Position numbers and translations under genes: made by a program. Positions 17,265 to 26,491 of a stretch of DNA of 55,396 nucleotides are shown here, one piece after another (within the stretch, counting starts at the first letter, position 1; the number at the start of each line of letters is the position of its first letter). The stretch spans positions 1-55,396 of the forward strand of contig JAWXTR010000004.1 of NCBI GenBank assembly GCA_044433365.1, written 5' to 3'. Origin of the DNA: CAMQVM01 sp044433365 (lineage in GTDB: Bacteria; Bacteroidota; Bacteroidia; Bacteroidales; Rikenellaceae). Below the pieces are notes generated by a model, which made no database searches, was not told where the DNA came from, and saw only the letters and a program-made list of their open reading frames with translations.

Positions 17265-17270
17265 AAACAA

Positions 17271-17309
17271 TTATGAATTATGAATTATGAATTATGAATT
17301 ATGAATTAA
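17271..17309. repeat. Family D reiteration (AATTATG)5
   Basis: Five tandem copies of the 7-mer AATTATG lie just downstream of the phage-like antisense operon terminator. Confidence 0.85.
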
Positions 17310-17342
17310 AAAGGGTGCAGCTAGTAGATTAGCTGCACCCAG
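17308..17342 (-). terminator. Terminator of the phage-like antisense operon
   Basis: A perfect 11-bp stem (GGGTGCAGCTA, 17313-17323, with 17330-17340) has a 6-nt loop and a T run on the minus strand (complement of AAAAA before 17313). It lies 14 nt past the terminase stop codon. Confidence 0.85.
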
Positions 17343-17354
17343 TGGGAAGAAAGA

Positions 17355-19253
17355 TTAAAGTAGGTCGCACACTTTTAGTCCTATTGCTCGACTCATGTAG
17401 ATGTCGTCGTGCTCGCCTATGACTGCGCCGTAGGTGCCATCTTCTTTTAGTTCGTAGAGGTCGGCTTCGTCGAGTGCTCGGCTGTCGTATTCTACGTAGG
17501 AGCGTTCACGCATGCGGCGGTTCATTTGGTTTACTAGGTCGGTTTTTGAGCTTCGGGAGGTGAAGAAACCGTAGCGTGCAGGGCGACCCTCGACTACTTG
17601 TTGGGGATCGGTGCGACAGAATAGGTTTCGGTAGACTCCTTTGATTTGGTCTAAAACCGTGAGAGTGTGGTCGCCATCGGTTGATTGGCTATTGAGGCTA
17701 TTGGCTTCGACTACTAGGTGGGCACGGTTGTAGAACACTGCCACTTGGACTGCTCGCCAGACGGCTAGGTCTTGGTCGAGATGAAAGCGGTAGGTGGCGA
17801 TACACTCCTCTACTGAGCCTGAAAGTGTCGGGAGGCGGTCGATAACCGAAATTACTGACCAGTCGGCTGTAGGGGTGCGCCCTCCTATATCCATGCTAAC
17901 TACGTAGCGGTTGCGCATTGGGGTGGGGGTGGTGGAGTCGGGGAGTTTCCAGACCCAGAACTCTCCTCCTGCGCAGGCTACGAAGTTGACGGAGTTGTCG
18001 ATAGCTGCTTTGCCTGAGTGGGCATTGGCGAAAATCTCGCCTTTGTAGAGCGGTTCGCAACAGAACTCTCGCATTCCTTTGACATAGTCGGGGCTATGGG
18101 CACGCCTGCCTGTGGATTGAAACGCTTCTTGGGGCGTGGAGGGAAACTCGCAGCCCATGCGCCAATCGGAGTAGCCATCGGTATGTTTTTTGGTACGATA
18201 CCAGTGGATTGCCTCTAGTGTTGCGCCTAGTTCGAAGAGGGTGTGCTCGTAGGGGGTGAGAGAGGTGATAAACTCGTCGCACTCCTTTTCGTCGGCAAAG
18301 GGGCGGGAGTAGATATCTATCTCAAACCATGCTACAAAGAGCGGTAGGTAGCCGTTAGTGCCGCTTACTGCTGCTTGCCAGCCTCGGTGGAAAAAGTTGC
18401 CTACACCTTTGGCGGTGCTTTCCATTACGATTACAGAGTAGGGTTCGAGCGGTACGGTGCCAGCGATGGATTGAACTACATCTTCGGGTTGTTTGCCCTC
18501 AGTGGCACGCCAAAGACCTACTTCGGTAAGGTGTGCCATCATTACATCGGAGGAGCGCAGGGAGTCGGGTTTCTGCATTGAACCGATATAGATGATGGCT
18601 TCTCGTCCTTCGATAACTTTACTTTTTGTCGAACCCTCAAAGTTTTTTAGCTCTATGGGGAACACCTCGGGGGGGTGACCTTTAGCTAGACGGCTATACA
18701 TGGCTCTAATATTGCGTGATTGCTCTTCTACGTCGGCAACGATGACTGAATGCCATGATTTGCGGTGAAAGAGCTGTATCCATGCCATAAATAGCTGAAT
18801 AAGAGTGGAGCCGCCCCACTGTCGAGCTTTTAGCAGAATCACCCTGATTGGGCGATTGGCGTAAAGCTCGGTGATAAGTAGGGCGAAGAGCTTTTGCTGA
18901 GCGGAGCGCATTATGAACGGTATGGTGCGTTTGGTCTGCTTGTCTTGGATTTTTACGCAGCTTACTGCCCAAAACTCAAAGTCGTACTTCATGCGTTGCT
19001 TAGCTATCATGGCTTCGATTTTGCCCTTTGAAATCTTGCGATTGCGGGCAAAATGGGCTACACTCTTTGCTTTTAGTAGCTCACGGGTGAAAGGGTCGTC
19101 GTCTGCCATCTTTTTTGGTATTAGATGGTAGGTGCTTTCGGGTGTGGCGAAGAGCTTTATCCTTTCGAGCGGTGAACCTATCCCTTTGAGGGGGTCGTAG
19201 AGCTTACTTTTTAGCTTTTGAACTCTGCTTTTGTTTGTATTTTTGATATTCAT
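17355..19253 (-). CDS. Phage terminase large subunit (TerL-like)
   Basis: A 632-residue DNA-packaging motor homologue with both enzymatic halves. ATPase: Walker A-like KARQWGGST (142-150), Walker B-like strand VMMAHLTEVG (237-246, with E244 where D-E is usual), and coupling motif ESTAKG (278-283). RNase H-like nuclease: D455 in VVSMDIGG, E516 in LVVEAN, and H615-D616-D617. The first ~90 residues are a basic N-terminal extension. The frame is intact and no catalytic motif is visibly lost. The start overlaps the end of the upstream 155-residue gene by 50 nt, so the true start could be a later ATG. It is last in a five-gene antisense operon containing a portal gene. In phages TerL docks on the portal and fills a capsid, yet no capsid gene is present. 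Confidence 0.85.
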   Translation of the reverse strand: MNIKNTNKSRVQKLKSKLYDPLKGIGSPLERIKLFATPESTYHLIPKKMADDDPFTRELLKAKSVAHFARNRKISKGKIEAMIAKQRMKYDFEFWAVSCVKIQDKQTKRTIPFIMRSAQQKLFALLITELYANRPIRVILLKARQWGGSTLIQLFMAWIQLFHRKSWHSVIVADVEEQSRNIRAMYSRLAKGHPPEVFPIELKNFEGSTKSKVIEGREAIIYIGSMQKPDSLRSSDVMMAHLTEVGLWRATEGKQPEDVVQSIAGTVPLEPYSVIVMESTAKGVGNFFHRGWQAAVSGTNGYLPLFVAWFEIDIYSRPFADEKECDEFITSLTPYEHTLFELGATLEAIHWYRTKKHTDGYSDWRMGCEFPSTPQEAFQSTGRRAHSPDYVKGMREFCCEPLYKGEIFANAHSGKAAIDNSVNFVACAGGEFWVWKLPDSTTPTPMRNRYVVSMDIGGRTPTADWSVISVIDRLPTLSGSVEECIATYRFHLDQDLAVWRAVQVAVFYNRAHLVVEANSLNSQSTDGDHTLTVLDQIKGVYRNLFCRTDPQQVVEGRPARYGFFTSRSSKTDLVNQMNRRMRERSYVEYDSRALDEADLYELKEDGTYGAVIGEHDDIYMSRAIGLKVCDLL

Positions 19254-19671
19254 CCTCTAAAATCTGATTTTTTAGGCGGCGAGCTTCGGCTCTAATTTCG
19301 GCTTCTCGACTTGCCACGCTGGTGATTACGGTACATAGATAGGCACGTGAGAGACCCATGTGGGAGCTTAGGATGGTGTAGTAGTAGTTTTTTGGCATAA
19401 AGTCTACTAACTCGGGGAAGGTGAAGCGCATTTTGCTAACGATGCGTTTGTATTGGTCGTAGATAAAGAGGTGTTTTAGGATGGTGTACTCCTCTTTTCT
19501 TGCGGCAAATGGCTCTGGATAGCGGTAGAATAGCCCTTTCCCCTTTATCATCTTCTTGCTTGGGGAGTTCCAACGAACATCGAAGTTGCGTTCGAAGTCG
19601 CTTCTCATTTTTCTCTCTAGGTCTTCTGCTGTTATCTCGTTATCTTTGTTTAAAAATTCTGCTAGTTTCAT
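19204..19671 (-). CDS. Small protein upstream of TerL (possible terminase small subunit)
   Basis: A 155-residue protein, acidic at the N terminus (NKDNEITAEDLERKM) and with a strongly charged helical C terminus (REAEIRAEARRLKNQ onward) that may form a coiled coil. A central segment FMPKNYYYTILSSHMGLSRAYLCTV could be a small helical DNA-binding unit. I do not recognise a named family. Its position directly before and overlapping TerL is where phages usually encode the small terminase subunit, so that role is a reasonable guess from context only. Confidence 0.5.
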   Translation of the reverse strand: MKLAEFLNKDNEITAEDLERKMRSDFERNFDVRWNSPSKKMIKGKGLFYRYPEPFAARKEEYTILKHLFIYDQYKRIVSKMRFTFPELVDFMPKNYYYTILSSHMGLSRAYLCTVITSVASREAEIRAEARRLKNQILEDEYQKYKQKQSSKAKK

Positions 19672-19748
19672 TGTTTTACGTTTTTTAAATTAATTAATAT
19701 TTTGTAGAGCTATTTTGTAGAGCTAAGCTCGTGGGATGGCAGCGACTC

Positions 19749-21734
19749 TTATCCTTGACTTTGCTCGGTTTGTTGCTCGGTTTGTTGGTCGGTTAGACCT
19801 AATTTGTTTAACTCTATTAGCTCGTTTAGCTCTTGTTCGGAAAGCGGAGTGTAGGTAGGCTCCTTTTCCGAATTTATATTTGCCAAAAGACGTTTGGAGA
19901 AGGGAAGTGTACTATTTTTTAGGTATGTTTTGAAATCTATAAAGCGATTGTTTAACATATTTAGCAACTGATCCTCCATTTTGAGCTTATAGGTAGGGGT
20001 TTGGTAGGTGTGGCTAACCACCAAATTAAAGTTCTGAATCTTCTCTATTTCGACCGTATCCCAGTAATAAACCGACGACAAGCTATCTAATCCTGAAATA
20101 TTTACCAAACGTTGCTCCTCGTAAAACTGCATAATCGTTTTGGTTAGCTTTGTATCTCGCTCATTTATAAAGCTATTGAATATCTCGAAAATTACCATGC
20201 TGTTGAGCTGTGAGGTCGAAATCTGCTGAGAATAGAGCGATGAGGCGGTGGCGCCACCTGTCGATTTTCCCTGCATTGCATCGGTTACTCCTGAGACTTG
20301 CTCTATAAGTGAAAGCTGTGTGCGGAGCATATCCCATGCTGTGGCTGGATTGCTGTTAGAGCTAATTTGGGTAGGTACTGTGCCCATATTATTGGGGCGG
20401 TAGACTATCACTCCGTTGGTTTTGATATACTCCTGCGCAAAACTATCGACACTGCAACCGTCGGGGATACAATCTTCGGGGAGCATTAAGACCCCTTTGG
20501 CACTACTACCTATTATAAAGTCTATCATCATGATTAACCGATTGATATAGCGTTGCATATCGATTAAATCGGAGATATAGCTACGAAATTGACCATCTAA
20601 AATTGGCATTGTCGAGATTACGTAGGGGTGCGACTCGTGGGCGTAGGGTGTAATCTCGTGTGAGAGGATATGACCGTTGATGTCCATAAACGACACACTC
20701 CAGTAGGTTTCGTAGCGGGGTGTTAGCTCTAAAAGTGGTATTTCGGAGCCTGTACCGCCTGCATCTATTGCTAATTGAATGCGCTTTTTGTTTATCGTCT
20801 TTACCTCTTTTTCTGATAAATCGGTTATTTCGCCTGTGGCATCCAGGGGGTCGTGTAGGTAGTTTACCCAGTGTGATTCTCGCTCCCAAAGCTCTATAAT
20901 ACGAAATTTTGAGGGGTTGAGAGGCGTTGTAAATTCGGTGTTCATCTTCATCTCGCCTGCTTTGTGGAGAGAAGAGTCATCGGGGGTGTTGGAGGTGAAA
21001 ATTTTGTGGAAATTGGCTTCGTCTTTTTGACACGTGGCGAAATTTGTGATAATTTCGTCGATTGTGTATTCGTGTAGCTCACCAATTAGCGTCACATCTA
21101 GCAGGCGTGGGTCTTCGGCATCGCTATTATAGAAAAAACGGTTGATATTGACTGCATCTACCTTGCCATCGTAGCCGTTTTGCTCGTCTATATAGCTGTA
21201 ACCCACTTTTGCGCAACATATTCCTGAGAGGATTAGCTCTTGGAGTTGTGTGACGTTGAGTTTTGTGATGTTGTTTAGCTGGTGGCACGACTCTAGGGCG
21301 GTGGTTAGAAGCTCGCTAATGCCGTTATCTTCGTCGCTGCGGGCAAAAACGATGCTTTGCGTTGGATTTGAGAGCATTTGACCTGTAAGATTGCGGACAA
21401 TTTGAGCTATGATGTTGTGTGTTAGTGGCATTTGCCCTGAACGTGCTATTAGTTTGTCTTCTCTCACTTTGCGACCTCTAAAGTCGGGGTCTTCGACAAA
21501 ATCACTCCATTGATTGCCATTTAAAAAACGGATATTGCGGCGGCGACTCTCCCTTAAATTTGAAAAGTTGTTCCAATGGGCGTAGCAGCGGTGTACTTGC
21601 TCTAAATTTTTTGCCTCTGGGTTGAACGGTGCTCTCTTTGGCTCATCTTCTGAGGTTTTAATATCTGTTATTCCCTCTCTTTTGGCTCGTCGTACTAGGT
21701 CGACTACCTCTTTATAATCTATTTCTCTTATCAT
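19749..21734 (-). CDS. Phage portal protein
   Basis: About 661 residues from the ATG at 21734 (MIREIDYKEV); an ATG 27 nt further upstream falls in a family D repeat and is disfavoured. The sequence has features of large podovirus-type portals: an aromatic helical start with HWNNFSNLRESRRRNIRFLNGNQW, the NLTGQMLSNP segment, a crown-like DGQFRSYISDLIDMQRYINRLI helix, and GVTDAMQGKSTGGATASSLYS before the long C-terminal helix. The tail is Gln/Glu-rich. The portal forms the dodecameric ring through which DNA enters and leaves the virion. The size is normal and the frame uninterrupted. It is transcribed with TerL. Confidence 0.85.
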   Translation of the reverse strand: MIREIDYKEVVDLVRRAKREGITDIKTSEDEPKRAPFNPEAKNLEQVHRCYAHWNNFSNLRESRRRNIRFLNGNQWSDFVEDPDFRGRKVREDKLIARSGQMPLTHNIIAQIVRNLTGQMLSNPTQSIVFARSDEDNGISELLTTALESCHQLNNITKLNVTQLQELILSGICCAKVGYSYIDEQNGYDGKVDAVNINRFFYNSDAEDPRLLDVTLIGELHEYTIDEIITNFATCQKDEANFHKIFTSNTPDDSSLHKAGEMKMNTEFTTPLNPSKFRIIELWERESHWVNYLHDPLDATGEITDLSEKEVKTINKKRIQLAIDAGGTGSEIPLLELTPRYETYWSVSFMDINGHILSHEITPYAHESHPYVISTMPILDGQFRSYISDLIDMQRYINRLIMMIDFIIGSSAKGVLMLPEDCIPDGCSVDSFAQEYIKTNGVIVYRPNNMGTVPTQISSNSNPATAWDMLRTQLSLIEQVSGVTDAMQGKSTGGATASSLYSQQISTSQLNSMVIFEIFNSFINERDTKLTKTIMQFYEEQRLVNISGLDSLSSVYYWDTVEIEKIQNFNLVVSHTYQTPTYKLKMEDQLLNMLNNRFIDFKTYLKNSTLPFSKRLLANINSEKEPTYTPLSEQELNELIELNKLGLTDQQTEQQTEQSQG

Positions 21735-21744
21735 TGCGCTTATT

Positions 21745-21840
21745 TTTAATTCATAATGCATAATGCATAATTCATAATTTGGGGGGTGATTAATTATAAA
21801 TTATAAATTATGAATTATGAATTATGCATTGTGAATTGTG
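21745..21840. repeat. Family D reiterations with G6 tract
   Basis: AATTCATAATGCAT and AATTATAAATTATGAATT reiterations surround a six-G run (21781-21786). They separate the portal gene from the upstream gene of the same operon. No stable terminator hairpin is obvious. Confidence 0.7.
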
Positions 21841-21842
21841 GA

Positions 21843-22643
21843 TTATTTTTGTTTTTCGTATTCCAGATAGGCTCGTTGCATCATTACGTTGTATTCGTTT
21901 TTTCGAGCATTTTCGCTTACTGCGTTGTTGTAGTCGGCATCCAGATTGCGGAGTTTTGCAATTTGGTAGAGTTTTGTTGCCTCCTCTTCCATTATTGGCA
22001 CTCTTACACCCTCACTATTGATTACATAGAGTTTTGGGGTGCGTTCTGATGTTTTTGAACTGCTGAGTACTGCTTTTAGCTTGGCTAAATCGACCGAATT
22101 TTGCATCTGTTGATTCTCTAAATCTTCTCTGGCTTGGCGTGATGCTGCATTGTCGCTAAGACGCATTGCCAGAAGCTCGCTCTCCTGCTCTTGGTCGTTT
22201 AGCGATTTTATGCGGTCGAGATAATCTTTGTTGCTTTTATCTATGGCTTGATTATCTGTATTTGCTTGATTTAGCTTATACTTATAGTAAGTCTCATAGT
22301 TTTGGCGGCTGCGCTCCTCGATTTTATCTAGCTTATTTTGAGCCAAATTTTGAATTGTATTGTCGGTAGCCACTGGTTTTACCCCTGCTGAGGCTGATAT
22401 CATAGAGCCTACATTTTGAAAAATGTTGTTTAAGCCCGAAAAAGCTGCTACTCTCTCCCATTTATTGCGCTCCTCTTTGTCGGCTTGCTCATTTTGCTCG
22501 AAAACTGAATCGTAGAGAGGATTGTCTACTTTCATTGCTTCTACCGCCTCTGGATTTGAGTATTTTAGAATTTCGTCTCTGTAGAGAAGTTGCTCATTGG
22601 CTGTTGTTGAGCTGTTTTGCTCATTTTGTTGTGTTGTTTCCAT
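21843..22643 (-). CDS. Coiled-coil phage-like protein (possible internal/ejection or scaffold protein)
   Basis: A 266-residue, Gln/Asn/Glu-rich hydrophilic protein with predicted long helices throughout and no signal peptide. A short small-residue stretch (NVGSMISASAGVKP, about 77-90) is flanked by charged coiled coils (KLDKIEERSRQNYETYY; LENQQMQNSVDLAKLKAVL). The composition suits a phage internal virion, ejection or scaffolding protein. I cannot assign a named family. It lies between the portal gene and a smaller membrane-active-looking gene, the place where podoviruses often keep ejection proteins. Confidence 0.5.
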   Translation of the reverse strand: METTQQNEQNSSTTANEQLLYRDEILKYSNPEAVEAMKVDNPLYDSVFEQNEQADKEERNKWERVAAFSGLNNIFQNVGSMISASAGVKPVATDNTIQNLAQNKLDKIEERSRQNYETYYKYKLNQANTDNQAIDKSNKDYLDRIKSLNDQEQESELLAMRLSDNAASRQAREDLENQQMQNSVDLAKLKAVLSSSKTSERTPKLYVINSEGVRVPIMEEEATKLYQIAKLRNLDADYNNAVSENARKNEYNVMMQRAYLEYEKQK

Positions 22644-22656
22644 TTTAATCTTGTTT

Positions 22657-23172
22657 TTAGTTGTTTTTGAGATAATTTGGATCGTCTAAGAGCGACAAGC
22701 CCGAGCCAATCGTTGAACCTACCGAACCGATGTAGGATGCAGCTGTAGCATTACCGCTTGCTATGTTGCGTTTGTCGGTTAAAAGCGTGTTAAGTTGCTT
22801 TTGGTAATTTTGCTCTAATTGAGCTTGGTTTGTGTAGTGGTTTGCCGAGAGGTTTGCTAGGGTATCGGCGTAGCTTTGGTTTAATGCAGATGCCATGGCT
22901 ACATTTGCTTCGGCGGTATTGCCTTGCGAGACTGCTACGTTGTTGTTGCGCTCCTCAAGTTGGTCGGTTTTTTTGTCCAAACTTTGAAGGGTTAACTTCG
23001 CTGTTGAGCTGTCTAAAAAATCCTTACTACTCTCTACATCATACCAGTAGTTTAAATCTTCGATTTGTGAATCCAAAATTGCTTCACTCTCTTTTGCCTT
23101 CTTTGCTGAAGAGATACCTCCTGCAATGGCTGAGCCTGCTGCTATGCCTGCTCCAATAATTGATGCTATCAT
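22657..23172 (-). CDS. Small phage-like protein with Gly/Ala-rich membrane-active N terminus
   Basis: A 171-residue protein that starts with a Gly/Ala/Ile-rich amphipathic stretch (MIASIIGAGIAAGSAIAGG), followed by a basic SSAKKAKE turn and a long helical middle (QSLDKKTDQLEERNNN). A second small-residue patch occupies the C terminus (ASYIGSVGSTIGSGLS). This layout is that of phage DNA-pilot or ejection proteins, which form a tube across the host envelope; a minor capsid protein is the alternative. It is the first gene of the antisense phage-like operon, with a promoter just upstream. Confidence 0.5.
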   Translation of the reverse strand: MIASIIGAGIAAGSAIAGGISSAKKAKESEAILDSQIEDLNYWYDVESSKDFLDSSTAKLTLQSLDKKTDQLEERNNNVAVSQGNTAEANVAMASALNQSYADTLANLSANHYTNQAQLEQNYQKQLNTLLTDKRNIASGNATAASYIGSVGSTIGSGLSLLDDPNYLKNN

Positions 23173-23510
23173 AATTTTAAAGTTTTTAAAAAGGAAGTTT
23201 TAAAGTTCGTAATCTTGCATCTCTTTAAAAAGGTGTTTAAAACAACAAAATCAAAACTTCCTTAAAGTTTACGGAGGCAAATATATATACAATAATGTCA
23301 AAGATTTTTATTTAAACCCAACTATTTTTAGATAACCTTAAAAAAATCTCCTTTTTGGTTAAAATTTACAAAAACCGCAATGTATATTTGCAAAATAGAG
23401 ATTAATTCAACCAAATATTACAATATTTTAATTACATGCAGAGAAGTATATTGCATATCTATTACAATGAAGATTTACAAATATTGTATTTTAACCAATT
23501 TTAAAAAATT
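23173..23510. promoter_or_regulatory. Divergent promoter region of the phage-like module
   Basis: Two divergent -7 boxes are present: TATATTTG on the plus strand (23383-23390) and TATATTTG on the minus strand (complement of 23278-23285). Neither has a clean TTTG -33 at 19-21 bp, which suggests activator control or weak promoters. The minus-strand leader carries an 11-bp inverted repeat (AAGGAAGTTTT, 23191-23201, with AAAACTTCCTT, 23253-23263). The rest is A/T-rich without a gene. Confidence 0.6.
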
Positions 23511-23792
23511 ATGACAAAAACTAAAAACAAAAACAATCAAGGCAATTTTATAATGATGGTAGAAGAAATTCGACAATCTTTAACCGAAAAAATTGCCGAA
23601 ATTTCAGAATCTGAGCAGATAAATGGAGAGAATATCAAACTGCTAAAAGAGATGACCTCTATTGTCAAAGAGCTTGACAAACTCATCAAGGAGAGTAACC
23701 CTGAAAAGGCATGCGATAAAAACAGCGAAATTGAATTTCTTCAAAAAATTGCAGCCGACTCAATTATCAATAACAATAATAAAATCGAATAA
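23511..23792 (+). CDS. Small helical protein of the phage-like module
   Basis: A 93-residue, highly charged, helix-forming protein (EEIRQSLTEKIAEISESE onward) with a Lys/Asn-rich start and end, no signal and no Cys pair. I do not recognise it. It starts the plus-strand arm of the divergent phage-like module and its stop is 2 nt before the 856-residue gene, so the two are probably translated together. A chaperone, scaffold or regulator for the large protein is possible. Confidence 0.6.
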   Translation: MTKTKNKNNQGNFIMMVEEIRQSLTEKIAEISESEQINGENIKLLKEMTSIVKELDKLIKESNPEKACDKNSEIEFLQKIAADSIINNNNKIE

Positions 23793-23794
23793 TC

Positions 23795-26365
23795 ATGGCA
23801 GAAACAAAAATTCAAAGAGTTACAATTCAGAGTCTTACCACAACTCTACCCGAAAATATAGCAACTGACGGAACACTCGAAAAGCTACATAACGCTCGAT
23901 ATATTGCAGGTGGAGTTGAAAATGTATCGCAATTCAACACTAAGTCTTATATTGCAGATTTTAATGGATTTACTATTATCTATCTACATAAATCAAATTA
24001 CATTGCGATAGATAGTGAATTAAAACTTCATTATGTCACCTCTAATCTTAGCAATTTGGTATCATTGCAGGAGATAGACACCGTTACAGATAGTGAAAAT
24101 CTTAAAATTTCTCACTTCGGAAATGTTCTCTATGTTACCGATAGCAATGGACAACGCCAATTTATATTTAAAAACAGTGCCTATAGCGTTGTTAGCCTAG
24201 AGAATATCCCACCTATTGATAATGCTAATATTGAGTATGAATATATTGTCACCGAAGCTATGAATATAGTTCGTGACACCCCAATTATGGCGTGTAATGT
24301 TGATGATAATGGATATGAAACAGATAGCCAATACAACTACCCTATTGCCATTGCTGAGCTACACAACCAAGATTATATTCATGGGGCATTCTATATTATT
24401 ATCGCTTATCGACTTTTTGATGGAAGTATAATTAAAAATAGCAGAGCCTATATGATGGAATCGGAGATTGTGAGCAATGGACCTAGAACTATTGTAAATG
24501 CTCGAGATGACGACACTTTTAGTGATGGGGAGGTGTATGACTATACCTATTTTAAACAGTTGCACGGTTGCAAACCTACCATTAAATTTGATGTTAGCGA
24601 TGATATTATTAACAACGAAATGATTAGCTCGATTGTAGTATATAGTACAATCCCTGGCGATATATACGACTTTGTAAATTTTCATAAGATATTCCATGAA
24701 AATATTGAAGAGGATTTTGAAAACTCGTTAGATCTACCTGCCTCACTCTTTTATGAAGAGAGCGTTGCCGACTATGCAAAACGCCCTTTTTATGAGATTG
24801 AAGAGATATTTTTAAAAGATATAGTAGAAAATCAGGTAGAGATTACTCTCACCTATAGCGACCATATATATCAGATGGAGTTTAATGATGTTTACGAAGC
24901 CTCTTTCTCGGTACACAACACCATACACGGCTCTATGATGGAGTACAACTCTCGTCTTCACACCTTTAATCAGCAAACCGAGTTATACAAAGGGGTTGCA
25001 CTTAGTAATGATTGCGACAATATGAGCGACTTTACAAAAAGATACTATTATATGAGTCTAACACCTCCATATAAAATTGAGTATTGCGTAGAGATTAAAA
25101 TTGACGAAAATAGCTATGAGGTTAGCTCTGGAGAGGTGGATTACTGTCATATAGCTGGTGATAGTGCTGCTCTTGTAGATGAATTTTATATTATTGTCGA
25201 CAATTTTCTATCTTACCCCGACTATAGAGCAGAAAAAATTAATATCTACTACAACAATAGTAGTGACAGAATGCTAATCGCTTCGCTTGAACTTACCGCA
25301 GCTACTGGCAACAACTTCGCATATTATGTAGATACCACCTATAATTGTTTGACTGGACGTAGAGCAATAAAATGCGTGAAAACCGACTATTTTTCGCCTA
25401 CTCATGCCCTATCTCAAGAGCATGAACCAATTATCTCTACAAATAAGATAATGGTCTCTGAGCAAAACAACCCCTACTCGTTTGATGTTTCTCACACCTA
25501 CAGCATTGAGAGTTCGGACTACGAAATATACGCTCTCTCTACCGCTGCCAATCAGATTACCGAAAATAGCTATGGTGACCACCCTCTTGTGGTATTTACC
25601 TCTAAAGGTATTTACACCTTAGAACAGGGCAGCGACGATATACTCTACTCTCGAATAATTTTGATTGATAATAGAGAGCAAGCAGAGACAATCAAAACCG
25701 TATCGCTGGGCGAGACTATATACTTCACCTCAGAGGACGAACTTTTAGCCTTAAATGGACGTACCATCTCCACTCATTCGAAGGCTCTGGAGAGATCGAA
25801 AGATAGATTATCAATGGATTTAGAGGAGTTTAGTAGTTATGTGCAAAATGCTCATCTTTACGCTTTAGTTTGGTATTCAGAGGTGATGGTATACAACTCC
25901 GACTACGATTATGCCTATGTGTATATGATAAATAATGGGGGTTGGTATAGTCGTTTGATAGAGGGGAAGTATATTTCAGCAAATATTATGGTGACTCCTA
26001 CTGGGGTCTTGGCTACAAATCTCCGAGAGGATCAAGATATACCATTAGCTCCTCATATCATTACAAATGCACTTAAATTGGGAAGTTATGACCTTAAAAA
26101 GATTGAGTATATATCGCCAATATTTACAATCCCTCAAAATTCTAACATTGAGACTACCGTTAAGGTTAGCAACGACTTAAATAATTGGTATTCGGTGAGC
26201 AAAACCCGTTTTGGTACAAAAATTGGACGATTTGGAGCATCTTGGCGATATATCAAGATAGATATGGAGTATAAAACTACATCAAGCAGCAGTTATCTCC
26301 ACTTTTTTCTCTCGTCTATTGAGTTTAAATTTACACTTAGGTATAAAACTATTGTTGAAGTGTAA
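23795..26365 (+). CDS. Large phage tail/muzzle-like structural protein
   Basis: An 856-residue, beta-strand-rich protein without a signal peptide. The N terminus (TLPENIATDGTLEKLHNAR, a GGVENV turn) and repeated blade-like strands (FTIIYLHKSNYIAI; GNVLYVTDSNGQ) recall phage stabilisation, tail-nozzle or muzzle proteins. The segment HPLVVFTSKGIYTLEQGS, followed by an IYFTSEDELLALNG strand, is typical of a beta-propeller found in such proteins. The C-terminal ~100 residues form a further beta domain. Its transcription opposes the portal/TerL operon. A homologous virion part would sit below the portal. Assignment is by pattern; an unrelated propeller protein cannot be excluded. Confidence 0.55.
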   Translation: MAETKIQRVTIQSLTTTLPENIATDGTLEKLHNARYIAGGVENVSQFNTKSYIADFNGFTIIYLHKSNYIAIDSELKLHYVTSNLSNLVSLQEIDTVTDSENLKISHFGNVLYVTDSNGQRQFIFKNSAYSVVSLENIPPIDNANIEYEYIVTEAMNIVRDTPIMACNVDDNGYETDSQYNYPIAIAELHNQDYIHGAFYIIIAYRLFDGSIIKNSRAYMMESEIVSNGPRTIVNARDDDTFSDGEVYDYTYFKQLHGCKPTIKFDVSDDIINNEMISSIVVYSTIPGDIYDFVNFHKIFHENIEEDFENSLDLPASLFYEESVADYAKRPFYEIEEIFLKDIVENQVEITLTYSDHIYQMEFNDVYEASFSVHNTIHGSMMEYNSRLHTFNQQTELYKGVALSNDCDNMSDFTKRYYYMSLTPPYKIEYCVEIKIDENSYEVSSGEVDYCHIAGDSAALVDEFYIIVDNFLSYPDYRAEKINIYYNNSSDRMLIASLELTAATGNNFAYYVDTTYNCLTGRRAIKCVKTDYFSPTHALSQEHEPIISTNKIMVSEQNNPYSFDVSHTYSIESSDYEIYALSTAANQITENSYGDHPLVVFTSKGIYTLEQGSDDILYSRIILIDNREQAETIKTVSLGETIYFTSEDELLALNGRTISTHSKALERSKDRLSMDLEEFSSYVQNAHLYALVWYSEVMVYNSDYDYAYVYMINNGGWYSRLIEGKYISANIMVTPTGVLATNLREDQDIPLAPHIITNALKLGSYDLKKIEYISPIFTIPQNSNIETTVKVSNDLNNWYSVSKTRFGTKIGRFGASWRYIKIDMEYKTTSSSSYLHFFLSSIEFKFTLRYKTIVEV

Positions 26366-26491
26366 TTGAGGATTTTGATTATAAACTGAGACCACCATAG
26401 CGAAAAACTGTTTGCGAATGGGGTTAAATAGCAATGAATTTCAGCTAAAATAGGGTTATTTTTTAAAAGTTTATTAATTAATACTTATTGT

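Noticed and set aside
18018..18218. Short frames opposite the terminase gene
   Set aside because: They are frame shadows of the long, motif-bearing TerL reading frame.
17355..26365. Complete prophage
   Set aside because: No integrase, repressor, capsid, tail fibre, replication or lysis gene, and no attachment-site repeats around it.
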